Source: Onchocerca volvulus
Lineage: Eukaryota > Nematoda > Chromadorea > Rhabditida > Onchocercidae
Assembly (NCBI GenBank): GCA_000499405.2
Contig: HG738138.1
Span: forward strand, 10,476,888-10,540,887
Length of the DNA: 64,000 bases
Direction: 5' to 3'
Shown here one piece after another: positions 24,245 through 37,291 of the stretch (positions within the stretch are counted from its first letter, which is position 1; the number at the start of each line of letters is the position of its first letter). The notes beneath the pieces are model-generated. The model worked only from the letters and a program-made list of their open reading frames with translations. It was not told where the DNA came from and did not search any database. A program made the position numbers and the translations under genes.

Positions 24245-25523
24245 ACGGTTGGTATAGTCTTTACGAGAATTTCTTTCATTGTTTTCCGTCTTGGGAGAAT
24301 GACGTTCAATTCGATTTGTTCACTTTACTTCTCTGTATTTTTAGATTATTTTATCGACTTCACCGGAAAATTGGTGAGGTCGCTGATTGCAAGCAAATGC
24401 TGCAGCTGATTATTCAGGATTTATTTTGAGGGTCAAATTCGGCAATACCGATACTTACACTGGCTTCCAACAAGATCAATAGCCGGCTTGACCGGCTTCT
24501 TCCTGATTATCTTCGTGATACAGTCGAATGGATAACTAAGTAAGTCTTGATGAGAAATTATTCGATAAACAATTCTATGTTAAGGTTATTTGTGACATAC
24601 TGTGAAGAATTGGATATCATCTTCAGCTTATTAACACATCCGCTGTTTATTTCTCTAACACTGTTTTTTTTTTTAAACATTTTTTGTTCGTATCTTTAAT
24701 GGATATCAACAACTTATTGCAATAAGCAGGTTATTTGTGACGTTTTTTTTTTTTTTTTTTTTAAATTGTAGCCAATGACTCGCAACATTTTCAGTTAGGA
24801 TGCTTAACGGTTTACTTCTTTGAAGGACGATGTTAAATTTCATTCGTGCTTATTGCAATAAGTTGTTTGCATTAATAACATTAGTTGCTTACAATCCTGC
24901 ATTTATCGGTCTTGTAAATTAGCCCATTTATAATTTGACCTTTGTTTTGGATTCATGTCAAACTTTTGACGGGGATGGACATTCGTAAAAAAATATTGAT
25001 TATTTAAATTTATGGGTACTTTATTTATAGATCAAACATATTGGCTGGATGCTTTCTTCCACTTCTCTATAATTTCATTAATTAGATTTACTTTTTTCCT
25101 CATTTATCCTTTGTCTTTTCTTTTCCAGTACCGCAATTTTCATTTCTTGCCTTCTTCATTCTTGCTTTCAAGAAAGAACTCTAAGTACTGACATTCATCC
25201 AAAGATTTTTAGGATTCTCCAGCAAAAAATGTCGCATGTTTCCTTAGCTTAATATTTCTGTTTAGCTGGATTTCCCATCAACCTGATATCCTTAGAGCTG
25301 ATAAATTTGTTTCTAATGGGATCAAAAAAATACGATCAATAATATTATTCGCTATGAGTTTCAACTAGGACTAACTATGTAATGGGTAAAAATTACACCG
25401 ACTTAAACCAAGTTGAAAATTTTCGAGAGTTTTTAAAATAAAATGATATAGATAACATGCGAAAAAGACTTTTGAATGAAACTGAGAATTGTATAACTTA
25501 TCAAGAACTTCCTGTATTTTAAT

Positions 25524-25564
25524 AAAGTTTGGGTATATTTAGTGAAAGTTTGGGTATATTTAGT
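25524..25564. repeat. 20-21 bp tandem direct repeat
   Basis: Two adjacent copies of AAAGTTTGGGTATATTTAGT. Confidence 0.9.
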
Positions 25565-26009
25565 ATTTGGCGTTTGTTAGATGGATAATAATAATGAAGC
25601 TGAATAACTTCGCTTTCTCATGTCGATGGGCTCAGTGCGGAATATTGTTTTGTTCACTTTGTAATCGCAATAGACAAGGTTAAATATTATTTAGGTTTAC
25701 TGTCAAATTTCCAGACATAACAAGAACAAGAATTGCTCAATTCGTTATCTTACAAAGCAGATAAGGAATAATAGTGCATGATAGCTAGACAAAACTTCCA
25801 TCTTTTTAGACACACTGCACCTCTTTTGAATCATTGTATTTAAGACAGCATCAAAAGTACGAAATCAACGTCCCATTTTTTACCATGTAGATGCCGTGCG
25901 TGTCGTGGTTGATGTGGCAAATACCGGATGTGTGTTGCAAATGTGACAATTTGACAATTCACATTTCACTGTTCCCAGTTGAGAGTGACAAAGGATTGGT
26001 TTGCTGGGT

Positions 26010-26013
<4 letters not shown>

Positions 26014-26044
<31 letters not shown>
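26014..26044. repeat. (AT)n microsatellite
   Basis: Uninterrupted AT dinucleotides, about 15 units. Confidence 0.95.
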
Positions 26045-26047
<3 letters not shown>

Positions 26048-26936
26048 TGTGCTTGTGTTTGTGAAGTGTATTCTCCGGTGAACGATCGTTGATGACAGTC
26101 CCCTCCTTCCATTCTCATTCAACTATTAAGGTCAGTGTTGGTATAGAGACGATAGTATTACTATTAGTCGTTAGTTTTGGATGAAATGTATTTGATAATT
26201 TCCTCTCATTACGGGCAAAATTTTTTTTGATTCTTGCTAATTCCCTTTTATAAGAATGATTAATAAGAATCTAGAGAGAAAGGCGATTGGAATATTTCTT
26301 TTTCATTATTAGAAACGACCATTTCACTTCATTCTCGCTAACTATACAATTATTCGCTATGGAACATATCGGTGTACCCATTAATTTTAGTTTTTTCATA
26401 TTTGACTTGTGTTAGCTTTGTTGACATACTTATTCAACAAATATTTATGTCATAGTATGTTGTACTAAAAGTCAACTTCACACTATTCATTTAACAATCT
26501 CTCACTGCTTTTATAAAAATAAGCTACATTAGTGACTGCTTGTTATTTCTCATCGCTTTTTGGCTAAAAAATTGGGAACAGGACTGATGCAACTTTATTT
26601 TTAATATAACTTCTTCGGGATAGTATTTTAAATTTTCCGTTGTTTGTTATTTTTCCATCTTTTTTAAAATGAAAATATAGGAAGTTATTCAATAACTGCA
26701 AGAAATTCTCGATTTTGTTCTGTGAAAGGGAAATCTAGAAGCTTTTAGGGAATGGTCGGACTATAGAAACAATCTGAAATATGGTGGAAGCCCGATCTAA
26801 ATCTTTACGAGCATTCAAAATTTTCCGTTTTCTTTGGTTTTCTTATTATTATCAATGTAGTTGATCATTTTATGTTTTCTCATCAATTATCCATAATTCT
26901 TTCTGAATCTTTATGATTAGAGTAACAGAATAATTA

Positions 26937-26959
26937 TAATTATATATATATATATATAT
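26937..26959. repeat. (AT)n microsatellite
   Basis: About ten AT units. Confidence 0.9.
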
Positions 26960-27458
26960 GATAAGTGACAATAATGTCGTGCTTTCATTATGCTTTGGAT
27001 ATAGGGATATGACAGTAGTATCTTGGTTTCACTACTGCATAATGAAATGCATTGTTGCTTTGTGATCAGAATGAGATATCGAATCTTGTGTCATTGGTTT
27101 ACACTGATTATTATTTTCCAGACAGATTGATTAATTGAAGGAAATAAAATTTCAACAAGAGGTAGAAAATCACAGAAGAGTTCTATTCAGTCTCTTATTA
27201 GTTTGTATTAGGCAGATTGTTTTGAAAATTAATTCCCTTTATATCTTGACTTATGGTTCCAACTAAGATAAATTTTTGTGATGTATTTTAAATTAGTATT
27301 TTAAAAAAAGTGTCGGAAAATTTGCATTTTCGATTGACGTCGGTATAAAAGTTTCGTAGTGTTTATCTTTTTCTCTGGTCATTTCTGATTGTTCGTAGTA
27401 ACGTTGTCCCAGAATTGGAAATTGCTGAATTTCATTTGGTTCACATTCAGATTCAGAT

Positions 27459-27797
27459 ATGAAGAAGATAAAGAGTATGACAATTGATAATTTTTATGTT
27501 TTTGAAAAAGTTTGCGATGTTGATGCTTATTCAAACAAAGGGTTAGAAAATATCAGGTGCGGACCTTCTGATTCTTCAGCTTTCCTTTTTCGCTGGAGCT
27601 TGTTTTCTCTTTATGCTTTCGCCATAAATTTGGTCAAATTTTTAAATTGGGAGGTTTTTATGTGGATATCGATTTTTTCTTACTGCAACTGGTTGTACCT
27701 CTTTTTCTGCTTGCATGATGGTGTAAAGCATGACTACATGGAAAGACGCCTACAAGGGATGTTTCTAGCTTTTTCGAAAGAACTGAACAAAATTTGA
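27459..27797 (+). CDS. Hypothetical 112-aa ORF
   Basis: Single-exon ORF with two aromatic-rich hydrophobic segments (LFRWSLFSLYAFAINL and WISIFSYCNWLYLFFC) and a charged end (MERRLQGMFLAFSKEL). An AATAAA lies about 25 bp after the stop. No family is recognised. Genes in this window normally contain introns, so this may be chance, a relic, or one exon of an unseen gene. Confidence 0.25.
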   Translation: MKKIKSMTIDNFYVFEKVCDVDAYSNKGLENIRCGPSDSSAFLFRWSLFSLYAFAINLVKFLNWEVFMWISIFSYCNWLYLFFCLHDGVKHDYMERRLQGMFLAFSKELNKI

Positions 27798-27888
27798 AAA
27801 ACGATACAATTAAGATGTGAAATAAATATGTCAGAATACACCTTTTTAAATATTCCCTTCAAAATTTATTTGACAAGGATGAAACTGC

Positions 27889-28086
27889 ATGAAAGTGATA
27901 CGGTTTTGCTTAATTGTATTAATTGGCGCTTTGCTGACGAAAAATTGTTGCACTTTCAAAAATATTGATACATCGCATTTTTCATTTAACATAGGTCAGG
28001 AAACCGAACAAGTTGTGCCTGTTACGAAAAAAAGGGGAGCATCAAATGCAATAATTAACACAGATCAATTATGCAGAAGTGGATGA
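27889..28086 (+). CDS. Hypothetical small secreted protein
   Basis: A 65-aa ORF beginning with a good signal-peptide core (MKVIRFCLIVLIGALL) followed by a hydrophilic remainder with three cysteines in total after residue 15. No family recognised and no intron. It lies 150 bp before the first MOB exon and could be independent, a chance ORF, or an upstream exon. Confidence 0.25.
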   Translation: MKVIRFCLIVLIGALLTKNCCTFKNIDTSHFSFNIGQETEQVVPVTKKRGASNAIINTDQLCRSG

Positions 28087-28238
28087 TAAATTGATATAAA
28101 GACGATATCATACCAGCTGAGAACGACGGGAATTTTTGTGGGACAAAATGTCATTGAATGTGCAGTACCATATTATGGGAAAGCTAATTTGTGGTAGTCA
28201 AGTGCTGTTAATGAATGTCCTGTTAATTAGGTATAGCT

Positions 28239-31200
28239 ATGGATGTAACGTCGATACTGACTGAAAAATATTCGAATACGGAAAGAGCTGGTGGAAGTGG
28301 GTCCGGTGGAGTATCAGCTGAAAATGTGAAATTGGCACAAGCACATGCAGAACGAAGCACCTTATCAAGACATTCATCTAAAGATGTTAGCGAGGATGGT
28401 TGTTGCCTTGCTAAAATATTCCTCTCTAATATCGTGTCATTTGCAACGTGAGTTCATTTTTGTTTATTTTATTCCATCATTTGTTGGCTCATATACAGAG
28501 TATGAATGCATGCATAAAATTATACGTTCACTTTTCTTTGTTATTGTTTTCTGAGTTTAACTTAGTGTGTTACTAAGATTGTACATCACAAGATGACAAC
28601 TTAGTAGTGTTATTATACAGAGCGCAAAAATTGCATATGACAACTTTTTTATTGATATCCAGAAATACATTACTCGAATGATGTCAATAATTTTTATCAT
28701 TTAGTATTTGTTATTTAATCTTATGATCTTATCACACCTAATCAATCTTTCTTTACTTGTTTTCTGAATCACTCCTACACAGTTTGGAGCTAATTTTTGC
28801 AGAATTTGTTGTTCAATAGTTTGGGAATCAAATAAATCTTAACTGGTCCGGATATAATTTTTGTCTTAATATATTATCAGTCTTGTTGTTCAATCATTCA
28901 ACTCATAAATCCCGTAAAATATATGACAGAAGTATTTGTTTGATTGCACAAATCAAATGTTTTTATTCTGAGAGTAAATCAAATTCTTTAGTTTGAAGTA
29001 TGTGTATTTTGAAAGCTATATTGTTTTTCGGTTACATATTTTATGAAAGGATATTATTATTTTGAATAATCTTTCGGAAAATTCAATACAGAATCAGATT
29101 AGTGCAAATCATTTTCAGGAGATCGCGGCGGAAAGGTGTGAATGAGAGATGCCGTTCAACACGACGTATGTCATCAAATGGAGGGAAGAATGCGAACATA
29201 TGCATCCATGCTCCAAATTGTAAACGTAAAGCACTCTCTGAAATGGGAGTGTGCGATTCTTTCGATGATGAAGTAAAAATATTGTTTTGTTGCACTATTT
29301 TGATATTATTTTAGCCATCAGTTCTCTAAGTTTAATCATAAGTATTTTGGATGAACATGTAGTACATATGCTTAACTAAGTGCAAGATACGGCATAGTAA
29401 AGTGGAATTTATTTAAATAGAAACAATGAGCACAGCATTGCCAAACAGAATTAGTTTGCAAAAAGCAGGCAAATAATTCATTCTTTTTTTTTTTTTTCAG
29501 ATGATTAGGCGACTTTCCAAACTACCTCAAGGAATGGACAAAAATGAATGGTTGGCTACACACAGTAGGTTATGCGCTTATTATTTTCGTAAGCTTGGAT
29601 GGCTGTAGCTTATAAACACATTTAAAGCCTAAGAAATTATAACGTTAATGCTAAAATTCACTAAACAAGAACATATTTCAGCATTATCTCTTTTCGAGAA
29701 TGTAAATGCTTTATGTGGAACAATATCGGAAGTATGCACTCCAGTCTCTTGCCCTATTATGTCCTATCCAGGTGTTCCGTAAGTTTCGCTCTATTTCTTA
29801 TACTTTTTTGTCAGTCTTCGATATAATTAACTGAGAAAGCCATTCTTCGATAATGTGACAAATTGCATTTGCTTAGATCCAGCACCGTGTTTTTAAGTTT
29901 GAAATTGTTTCTTAGTACTTTCTATTTTCTTAGTACTTTCTATTGTTTCTGATTTACTTTTGGTAACATTGCTCTGCTTGCAAATCACTTTTGCTAATGT
30001 TTACTTTTTATTATTTTTAGTCTGTAGGATATAATTCTCGATCAGAAAGCTGTTAGAGATATGACACCATATTTAAGTTTTATGAAATCTATTATCAAAA
30101 AAGTTCAAAAAGAGAATATCGAAATATTAGTTCAAGAAGAGAATGTTGAGATGTCTAGTGATAAATATCTTCAAAACAACATTTCAGATTTTGTTTTCTG
30201 CAGTTTGAAAAATATACGGAGAGTAAATTTTTAATAAATTCATATAATAATTGCTGCAAAAAAAAAAAAAAAAAAATGCAGGAAAGCACACTGGATTGAT
30301 GAAAGAAGGAAACATCATCCATATTCTGCTATGCAATACATCGATTGTGTATTATCATTCTGCGAAAAAAGCGCAAAAGATGAGCGACTTTATCCAACTA
30401 AATATGGTAAAATTTCGAGATTATTAAATTTTTTTAACGTAGCAGAGGTCATATGCCAAAATCATAACATCTGTAAAGGAGGTAAAAAAAAAATTGTAAA
30501 AGAGGGATGAAATAATGGGTTTCATTTTCGGTCGCTTATAATTTTTAAGCTTCTCGCTTTTCCATTCTGTCCACTAGTATATTATTGTAAAAAATATCTG
30601 ATAGTAGAACACTGCTATATATTTACAAATACAGGACGTTTTAATGAACATCCTGTACTTGTAAATAATAAAAGAAAGCAGTATTTTTTGACCTGATATT
30701 AATTTGAAAGTTGTTTTCAGTTTTACTAATTCTTGTAATATTTATGGTTATGTTCTTTCAGGATCTGCTTTCTCGAATAATTTTGAGAATCACTGTCGTC
30801 GTCTAATACGGCTACTCTGGCACAGTTGTGGACACCTATACACGAATCATTGGGAACAGCTAGCCACTTTGAATCTGCGGTCTCAGTATGGCTTAGTTGT
30901 GGCACATATGTACTCTATTGCTAAAATGTATGATCTTCTGGAGAGTAAGGAACTGTCCGCTCTTTCACATACTTTGCAGGTAAAAAGTTTGTTCTGAATG
31001 TCATCTATTTGAGTATATTGTTAACATTCTTAATGTTTATTCCAAATCATTTTTCTGACTACCCACATTCCTATCATGTAGTGCATTATTAAAATTGATA
31101 TTATTACAGTTGGTACGTCCAGCAATGGTGTACCATGGATGTGGTCATCAGATGATACAACTTAGCGATGGATCCAACGGTTCTCAGCAATTCCCATCAT

Positions 31201-31274
31201 CAAAAAGTGGTAGCTGGGGTGGTTATTCGACGACCACTGCACTAATGTGCAAATCTTACTCACAAACATGCTGA
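28239..31274 (+). CDS. MOB kinase activator (MOB2-like)
   Basis: Co-activator of NDR/LATS-type kinases. Exons: 28239-28447, 29119-29272, 29501-29564, 29682-29778, 30282-30406, 30762-30979, 31110-31274; every phase agrees and gives 343 aa. The first two exons encode a low-complexity Gly/Ser/Arg-rich N-terminal extension of 121 residues. The MOB fold starts near LSKLPQGMDKNEWLATH. It has the C-x4-C of CGTISEVCTPVSC and the HLYTNH histidines, which together form the family zinc site, plus QYIDCVLSFCEK and YPTKYG. The WLATHTLSLFENVN start resembles MOB2 more than MOB1 or MOB3. The C-terminus (after LVRPAMVYHGC) is divergent and Ser/Gly-rich. Exon 3 begins exactly with an ATG at 29501 (residue 122), so a short 222-aa isoform is possible. 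Confidence 0.9.
30594..30700. repeat. Long imperfect inverted repeat (hairpin or MITE relic)
   Basis: Inside a MOB intron. Arms 30591-30640 and 30647-30700 pair around a six-base loop; the best-matching part is ATTTACAAATACAGGACGTT against its near-complement. Outer parts pair with gaps. Confidence 0.8.
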
Positions 31275-32331
31275 TATTTTAAAAGTTTCTTTTCTCCTTT
31301 TCGATATTTTTGCGTTTATATGTCGTGTTTGTAATGTCTCATATGTTAAAATAATACGTAATAGAAACTAGGATTATTGGCTAATACGTAATAGAAACTA
31401 GTATTATTGGTGGATTAAAAAAAAAAAAAAGACTCCGCAGATGAAAATGATGAGACTTTCCATAGTATAATTCCGAATTAAGATATTCCTGAAAATTTTT
31501 ATTAGCATTTCATGCAAATAATATTTACGAAATATTAATCTTGAAATTTTGGAAGACCTCATTTGGGAGATCAAAAAATTTGTGATTCAAGATTTGGATA
31601 TCATGTATAATTGACTTTTCTGCTGCGTTTGAAATTACGAAATCGTTCATTTTATTAGATTACAGTATATGATAGTAGTTGTTCTGTTGCACTGATATAA
31701 TTTCGGAGGCAGCGATATGCGTGCGAATGTGATATGATCTTATTGATATTTTTGTTCCAAATACTTTCATGTACATATTGTTTCTATTTTGGAAAGATGT
31801 AGCAGATTCATTTGAACCGGCAGAAAATATTACATCTCTTCCCAGTCTTTGGTTTTTCTTCCCGGTTTCGGGTTCTCTGCTTCTACATGAGAGAATGCAT
31901 GTTATAATCAAATTTTAATTCACTTTGACATGACAAGCTAGATTATCATATAATAAATTGAATTTATTACGTAATATCAAAATATAGAAGTCTAAAAACA
32001 GCAGCATTCGTTTAAACTGAAAAACAAAGTATCAAATAGCTCAAACTGAGTAACAAAACAGCAAGCAAAGAGTATTATGAACACTACGATGAAAATTGAC
32101 CAGATGTTTATAATTTTTCCACTCGTAATTCTTTTGGTTTCGAGAAGCCTTATATAAATGTATTTCGATACATTTTATTAGCTTATTATAAGTCACTGCA
32201 GTGTATATAGAATTGAATTTTCACACTTAAGTTAAGCAGAAGAGCACTGTAGCAAATAACATCAGTCACACAGTTATTTAAACTTGAAAAAACGTGGACG
32301 TCCCGGACTGATCGTTATATTCATTACCTAT
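31275..32331. other. Convergent spacer between MOB and calumenin
   Basis: Holds the 3' UTRs of both genes. A 29 bp unit (core TAATACGTAATAGAAACTAG) is tandemly duplicated at 31352-31410. No coding segment supported; the minus ORF 31660-31911 shows no features. Confidence 0.55.
31352..31410. repeat. 29-30 bp tandem duplication in the MOB 3' region
   Basis: Two near-identical copies separated by one base, differing at one position in the matched core. Confidence 0.9.
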
Positions 32332-34611
32332 TTAAAGTTCCGCAGGATCATGTTTATTTAGTTGCTCACCGTAATCAGTTGCTTGCGACCCAACGAATGT
32401 ATCATAATGATCCAGAATCTCCTTTAGAGATAGCTTTCCATCCTGCAAAAATGACAGACTCAAAGACTGCGTTCTTCGAAATGAGGATTCCGACACTTGT
32501 AAAGTTAATGAGCCATTTCAAGCATTCACGAACTCTAAAACTTTCATCTTCTTCATATATCTAATCTGGTCAAGTGATAAGTTATTTCATTTGAAAGATG
32601 AGTAGAACTACAATCTTATTTCCACAATTCTCGAAACAGTGTTGAAATGGAAGGATGGTGTTCAAAGGAGAAAACATTATTAAATAAATGGGACATCTCA
32701 TATACTGCACTTACTCTGTCTTCATCAGCGATACCAATTAAGTGTTTTGCTTCTGCGTCGGCATGATCGAAACCTATAGGCATTATCCAGTCTCTCATTT
32801 CATCCTAAAATGTAGGTAGCAAAACAATGTCTAACTGATTATGCGAAGAGAAAATGAATGCAAAGCTCCTAATTTAAGAGAATAGTTTTTAATAATACTT
32901 GATCTAGTTTGCCGTCACCGTTTTTGTCCCTATGCTCTTTGAACATTTCCCGTTCACTTGCAACCCATTCCGGTTCTTTGCCATTTAATTCTGGGTAGTC
33001 TTCCGGCCTGTACATGTCACCTGTAAGGATAAAAATTAACATTTTACTCTATTTACAACGTTAAGCAAATGCGATGCAGAGATAATTTGTTAACTCTAAG
33101 CTGTGAAAACAGTTGTCCCTCACTCAAAAATTAGCTTTGTATGAAAAAAAATTATAAGAAGCTTTGTATGAAAAAAAGTTGTAAGAAGAAATCACTTTTT
33201 CATATTCCGCTATTTCTATGAACATTACGCATGATTGGTGATGGACTTACCGATATATTCATCAAGATCTACATATCCATCTTTGTTTTTATCAATGTCT
33301 TCGAGTGTCTCCTAAAAATAACAAAATTTAAAATACCTCAACATATTTTTGGGTTAATAAAGCATTCCAAGAATGATATAATCTGAATAACTTTCATACT
33401 GATATGATTTGTACATTTCATCATTTGCAAAAAATATTTAATCTTACATTCTGTTTTGTTACTCTCTAATCACCTGGACAACAATATCACGCATGTGATC
33501 GCAATCCTCAGGATGCATAAAACAACCATATTCAGTTCGATCCATCATTTCATCCAAATCATAATCAGCCTTTTTCCACCTTTTTTCATCACGTGCCATC
33601 ATCTTTTGATATTCAGGACTCAGCTCTTGTCCTTCACCCACTGTTCCATAAACCATTTCTCTGAAATCTCAACATTTTATTCTATTTAGCACTAACTAAC
33701 AAATAAGAGAAGGCATTCTGAAAACGACTAGCATCAACTCACACGTAATCTTTCCATGAGATTTTCCCATCCTTAATTTTTTCCGCATTATAATTTTTCC
33801 ATGTTCGATCAACATCATTATTAACATATCGTTTTTGCATAAAATCAATGTGATCCTTTAGTTCAGTTTCCTCCAAGAAGCCATCACCATTTACGTCCAT
33901 TTTCGCAACTAACTTTCTGAAAACTTCAGCTTGATTCAAACTCATCATCACCACTTGCTAAAGTTTGTAAAACTTGGTGTTAAACATAAATTTGCTGCAA
34001 TAATTTAAGAAAAACATATTTCAAGAACTGGACTTTCATTTGCTACATGAATCTGTTAGTAGCTTTAGACACTGCTTAATATGCTATTTGATGTCTACAA
34101 CATGTTATAAATACGCAATTACATATAAACTAAGGAATTCCTACACAAACAAATTATTGGCAGTCTGACCAGATCAAAGTAAATGTCATATAAATAGCGT
34201 CGTATTCCGCTAGAAAATGTTCAGCGAACATTTGCACTTTGCGGTACATTACACGAAATCTTTAAGAAAACTTAATTTCTGGGATAATAATGGCCACCAA
34301 ACACTTACGCAAGGCGTTCTTTGCTTACGACGTCTTTTGATTCTGCAGTATCTTTACCGAGAAAGGCTTCATGGTCAAATCTGCTGTCATGTCCGCCAGC
34401 CTTAAAATTATAATGTCTTCGAAGATCAAATCAAAAAAAAAAAAAAAATGAAATGATACCAGCTCAGGTGTAACTTAAATTTCGCAAACTGCGAGTATAC
34501 AAACAACATAACCGGAAGAAAAACCTTGAAATGATCCTTATCAGTGAGCGGATCGACTTGCTCCGCTTTTGCAAATACAAAAAGCGCACCAAACGCAAAC
34601 CATACATACAT
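32332..34611 (-). CDS. calu-1: Calumenin (CREC family EF-hand protein)
   Basis: Low-affinity calcium-binding protein of the secretory pathway. Exons: 34611-34525, 34400-34309, 33916-33743, 33660-33474, 33311-33251, 33020-32899, 32804-32715, 32442-32332; all phases agree and give 307 aa, the usual calumenin size. Signal peptide [16 protein letters not shown] is followed by [12 protein letters not shown]. Clear EF-hand loops are at residues 67-78 ([12 protein letters not shown]), 187-198 ([12 protein letters not shown]), 232-243 ([12 protein letters not shown]) and 268-279 ([12 protein letters not shown], split across the last intron). Two degenerate loops lie between the first and second of these. 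The protein ends HDPAEL, close to but not a standard HDEL retrieval signal. A TTTTCAG about 95 bp upstream of the ATG may be a trans-splice site. Some donors are weak (first: AAG|GTTTTT). Confidence 0.93.
33134..33185. repeat. 26 bp tandem duplication in a calumenin intron
   Basis: Two copies of a unit beginning GCTTTGTATGAAAAAAA lie within the intron 33021-33250. Confidence 0.85.
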
Positions 34612-36210
34612 GTTGAGCGATTAAAATAAAGTAGAGGGACGAAAAATCAATAAATTCAATTTTCTTCGACGAGTAAACTATTAGTGATAAACCGGTAATG
34701 TTCTGAAAATAAAGTGACGATAATATGCCGAAAATGACTACATTGACAATGTAGTCACATTTCATTGAAAATGAATAGAGCTTTAGTTCGACCACTTGCA
34801 GAAAACTATGTCACTCGCTCCACTGCACACTCATGATAATATCAAACCAACATTAACATTTACATAGAGTCATTAATTTCTGAAAGCAACTTGAAATAAC
34901 CTTTTTCGAAAAAGACGGTTCTGCAGTGAACGATTTCTCTACGTAGTAATGATAAATCAAGTGAGCAAATAATACTTATATAAACATTAATGGATATTAA
35001 ATTGAATCTGAAAATAAACGTAGTTAAAATAGTCTAATAACTCACCGGAAACTGTGCATATACATATTACAACTGTAAGCACATTCTATGTGCAACATAA
35101 TATAGTAACTACTTAATGAATACCGACGACTTTTTGTTTATTACGATAATGCATAATCAGGCTAACGTAAGAGTCAAATAATGCAATATCATCAATTCCG
35201 CACAGTGCATATCATCAGTTAACTTTGGCATATAAGCACACATTCAATCTCTACGCTTTATTCAAGCAAGCGATACGGCATACTCATTCAAAGTTTGAGA
35301 ATATCTTGACGACATTTTGTCTCACAATTCCTCTAGTCATTCACTTTATTGAATATAACTGCTTAATTACGATTGCAACATCAATAACTTATAACTAAAT
35401 ACGATGCGATGTTATACGGTGTCAATCAATCACACGTTTACGAACGTTACCACACGTTCATTTTCTGCGTAGCTCACGTGTTACTCTATTCACGTCTGCT
35501 AGCGTTTAAATGATAATGAAAAACTGGAAGATGATGGAACAAAGATATATATCTAAAGGCAAAATTCATCGATATAATGACCTCTATAAACATTTCAAAC
35601 ATCAGTGATGAACGAGTGTGAAAGGGTTCATAAGGAAGTGTCACCAGTGTCACCTGAGAGAAGGGGAAGGGAGAAAGGTCATCGTACAATCATGAAAGAT
35701 GCAAGGTGGACCCGAATTCACTGTTATCGAGCAATATTACATTCAATAGACTAGCTTGTCTAGAGGTATGCTAGATGTAGGGACTGTGAAGGTTCCAGCT
35801 CATCCACTACAAAGATGCCACATACCGCATAGTGCCGATATGAAAAAACTAAGCATCTCAAATAAGCAGTTGAAATGAGGTCAGAAATTATTGGTTGAAT
35901 TTTGCATTTCCGGATAACATTTCCGGATTGCAGTGTCAACAGTTATTTCCTGGATATTTGAATTTTTGCATTTCAGATTTAGAATTTTTGCTTATTCCAA
36001 ATTTATCCCATCCAATATTATGAAGAAAAGTGATAAAAATCTAGCATTGAAGGAATATTACGATAATTTTTCATTCAGAATAAATTGGAATGAGAACATT
36101 TAATGGTTGAAATAAATTGAGATCTATTTTTGTAATCTTCTTATTTAGCTTTTAAAATTTTGATAGATATGATTTTATCATTAATAATTACTAATGTGAC
36201 ATAACTAACA

Positions 36211-36302
36211 GACAGACAGACGCACACATACATACAGACATACACATACACGTACATAACATACACATATACATACGTACATACACATGCATACGTACAT
36301 GC
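36211..36302. repeat. Imperfect CATA/CA-rich microsatellite
   Basis: Compound repeat of CACATA, CATACA and CGTACATA units. Confidence 0.9.
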
Positions 36303-37291
36303 AATAAATTCGAGGTTTTGTTTTGTCGCACATAAATATATGAATATTTGTAGTGGCAGAGGTAAAAACTTATTGTTGTATACAATTATAAAATCAAAAA
36401 ACAATACCAGTTAGATATTTAAAAAAATTTTAATTCATTGAGAAAATTTTGTTCACTTTTGTTTACTTTTATTTAATTGTTCATCAGTCATTCATCAGCC
36501 GTTCAGTTGTTTACATTTGAATCTAAAAATTAATTTTTTGCAAACTGAAACAAAATTTTGTCAAAACATGAAAATCAATAAGGTCCAATTTTCCGAAAAA
36601 AATCAGAAAGAGTAGTGGAATTCGATGATTGCTAAAGCGATAACAAAAAAGCGAAACATTCGGTAGCATTTTACTGAAAATTCAAAAGTCGAAAAATAAT
36701 AATTGAGCAATACTTGACTGTGATATTATTACCTAGACAGAGTGAAAATTTGACGCATCTAATTATATCTTACCGTCCCATCTATCCTTACAGCAAATGT
36801 CTTCAAAAATGGGTTGATAGGAAGTTTTTTTGCATTTGTTCGAAAAAATTTTAGGAAGTAATCGATCAGCAATTAAATGATGAAATTTTTGTAGTATGTT
36901 GGTTGTATGAATTCATCGCAAAATTGCCGTGTCCGAATGAATTTACGAAATTTTGACCTTCCAAAAAGGTTATCTTCAATTAATAAAACATACCTTCATC
37001 ATTTGCTGAATATTTCATTATTTCAATTTTTAATGATGCAATTACTATTCTTTGAATAAGATAAATATTGCTTATTGACTTTTCATCTACTGATCTTACA
37101 CATACATGCAACAAAACCTGCATAATGAGAAATCTTGAAATGGTTGTTTTTTTCTTTGTCAATGATAAATTTAAGCTTCAGTTAAGAAAAGTAATTTTGA
37201 TTTTTTTCTCAATGATATGATATAAATAAATAGTTTTGTTTTTTGAGATTCATTTGTTATTTGAAAAAAAAAAAATGAAATTTATTTCTTC

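Larger units (their letters stand above)
24541..27458. other. Intergenic, no gene recognised
   Basis: AT-rich, with T runs at 24666 and 24745, two AT dinucleotide runs and a short direct repeat at 25524-25564. The minus ORF at 25880-26122 is produced by the AT repeat (alternating Ile-Tyr). Confidence 0.5.

Noticed and set aside
25880..26122. 80-codon minus ORF with alternating Ile-Tyr
   Set aside because: Produced by an AT dinucleotide run.
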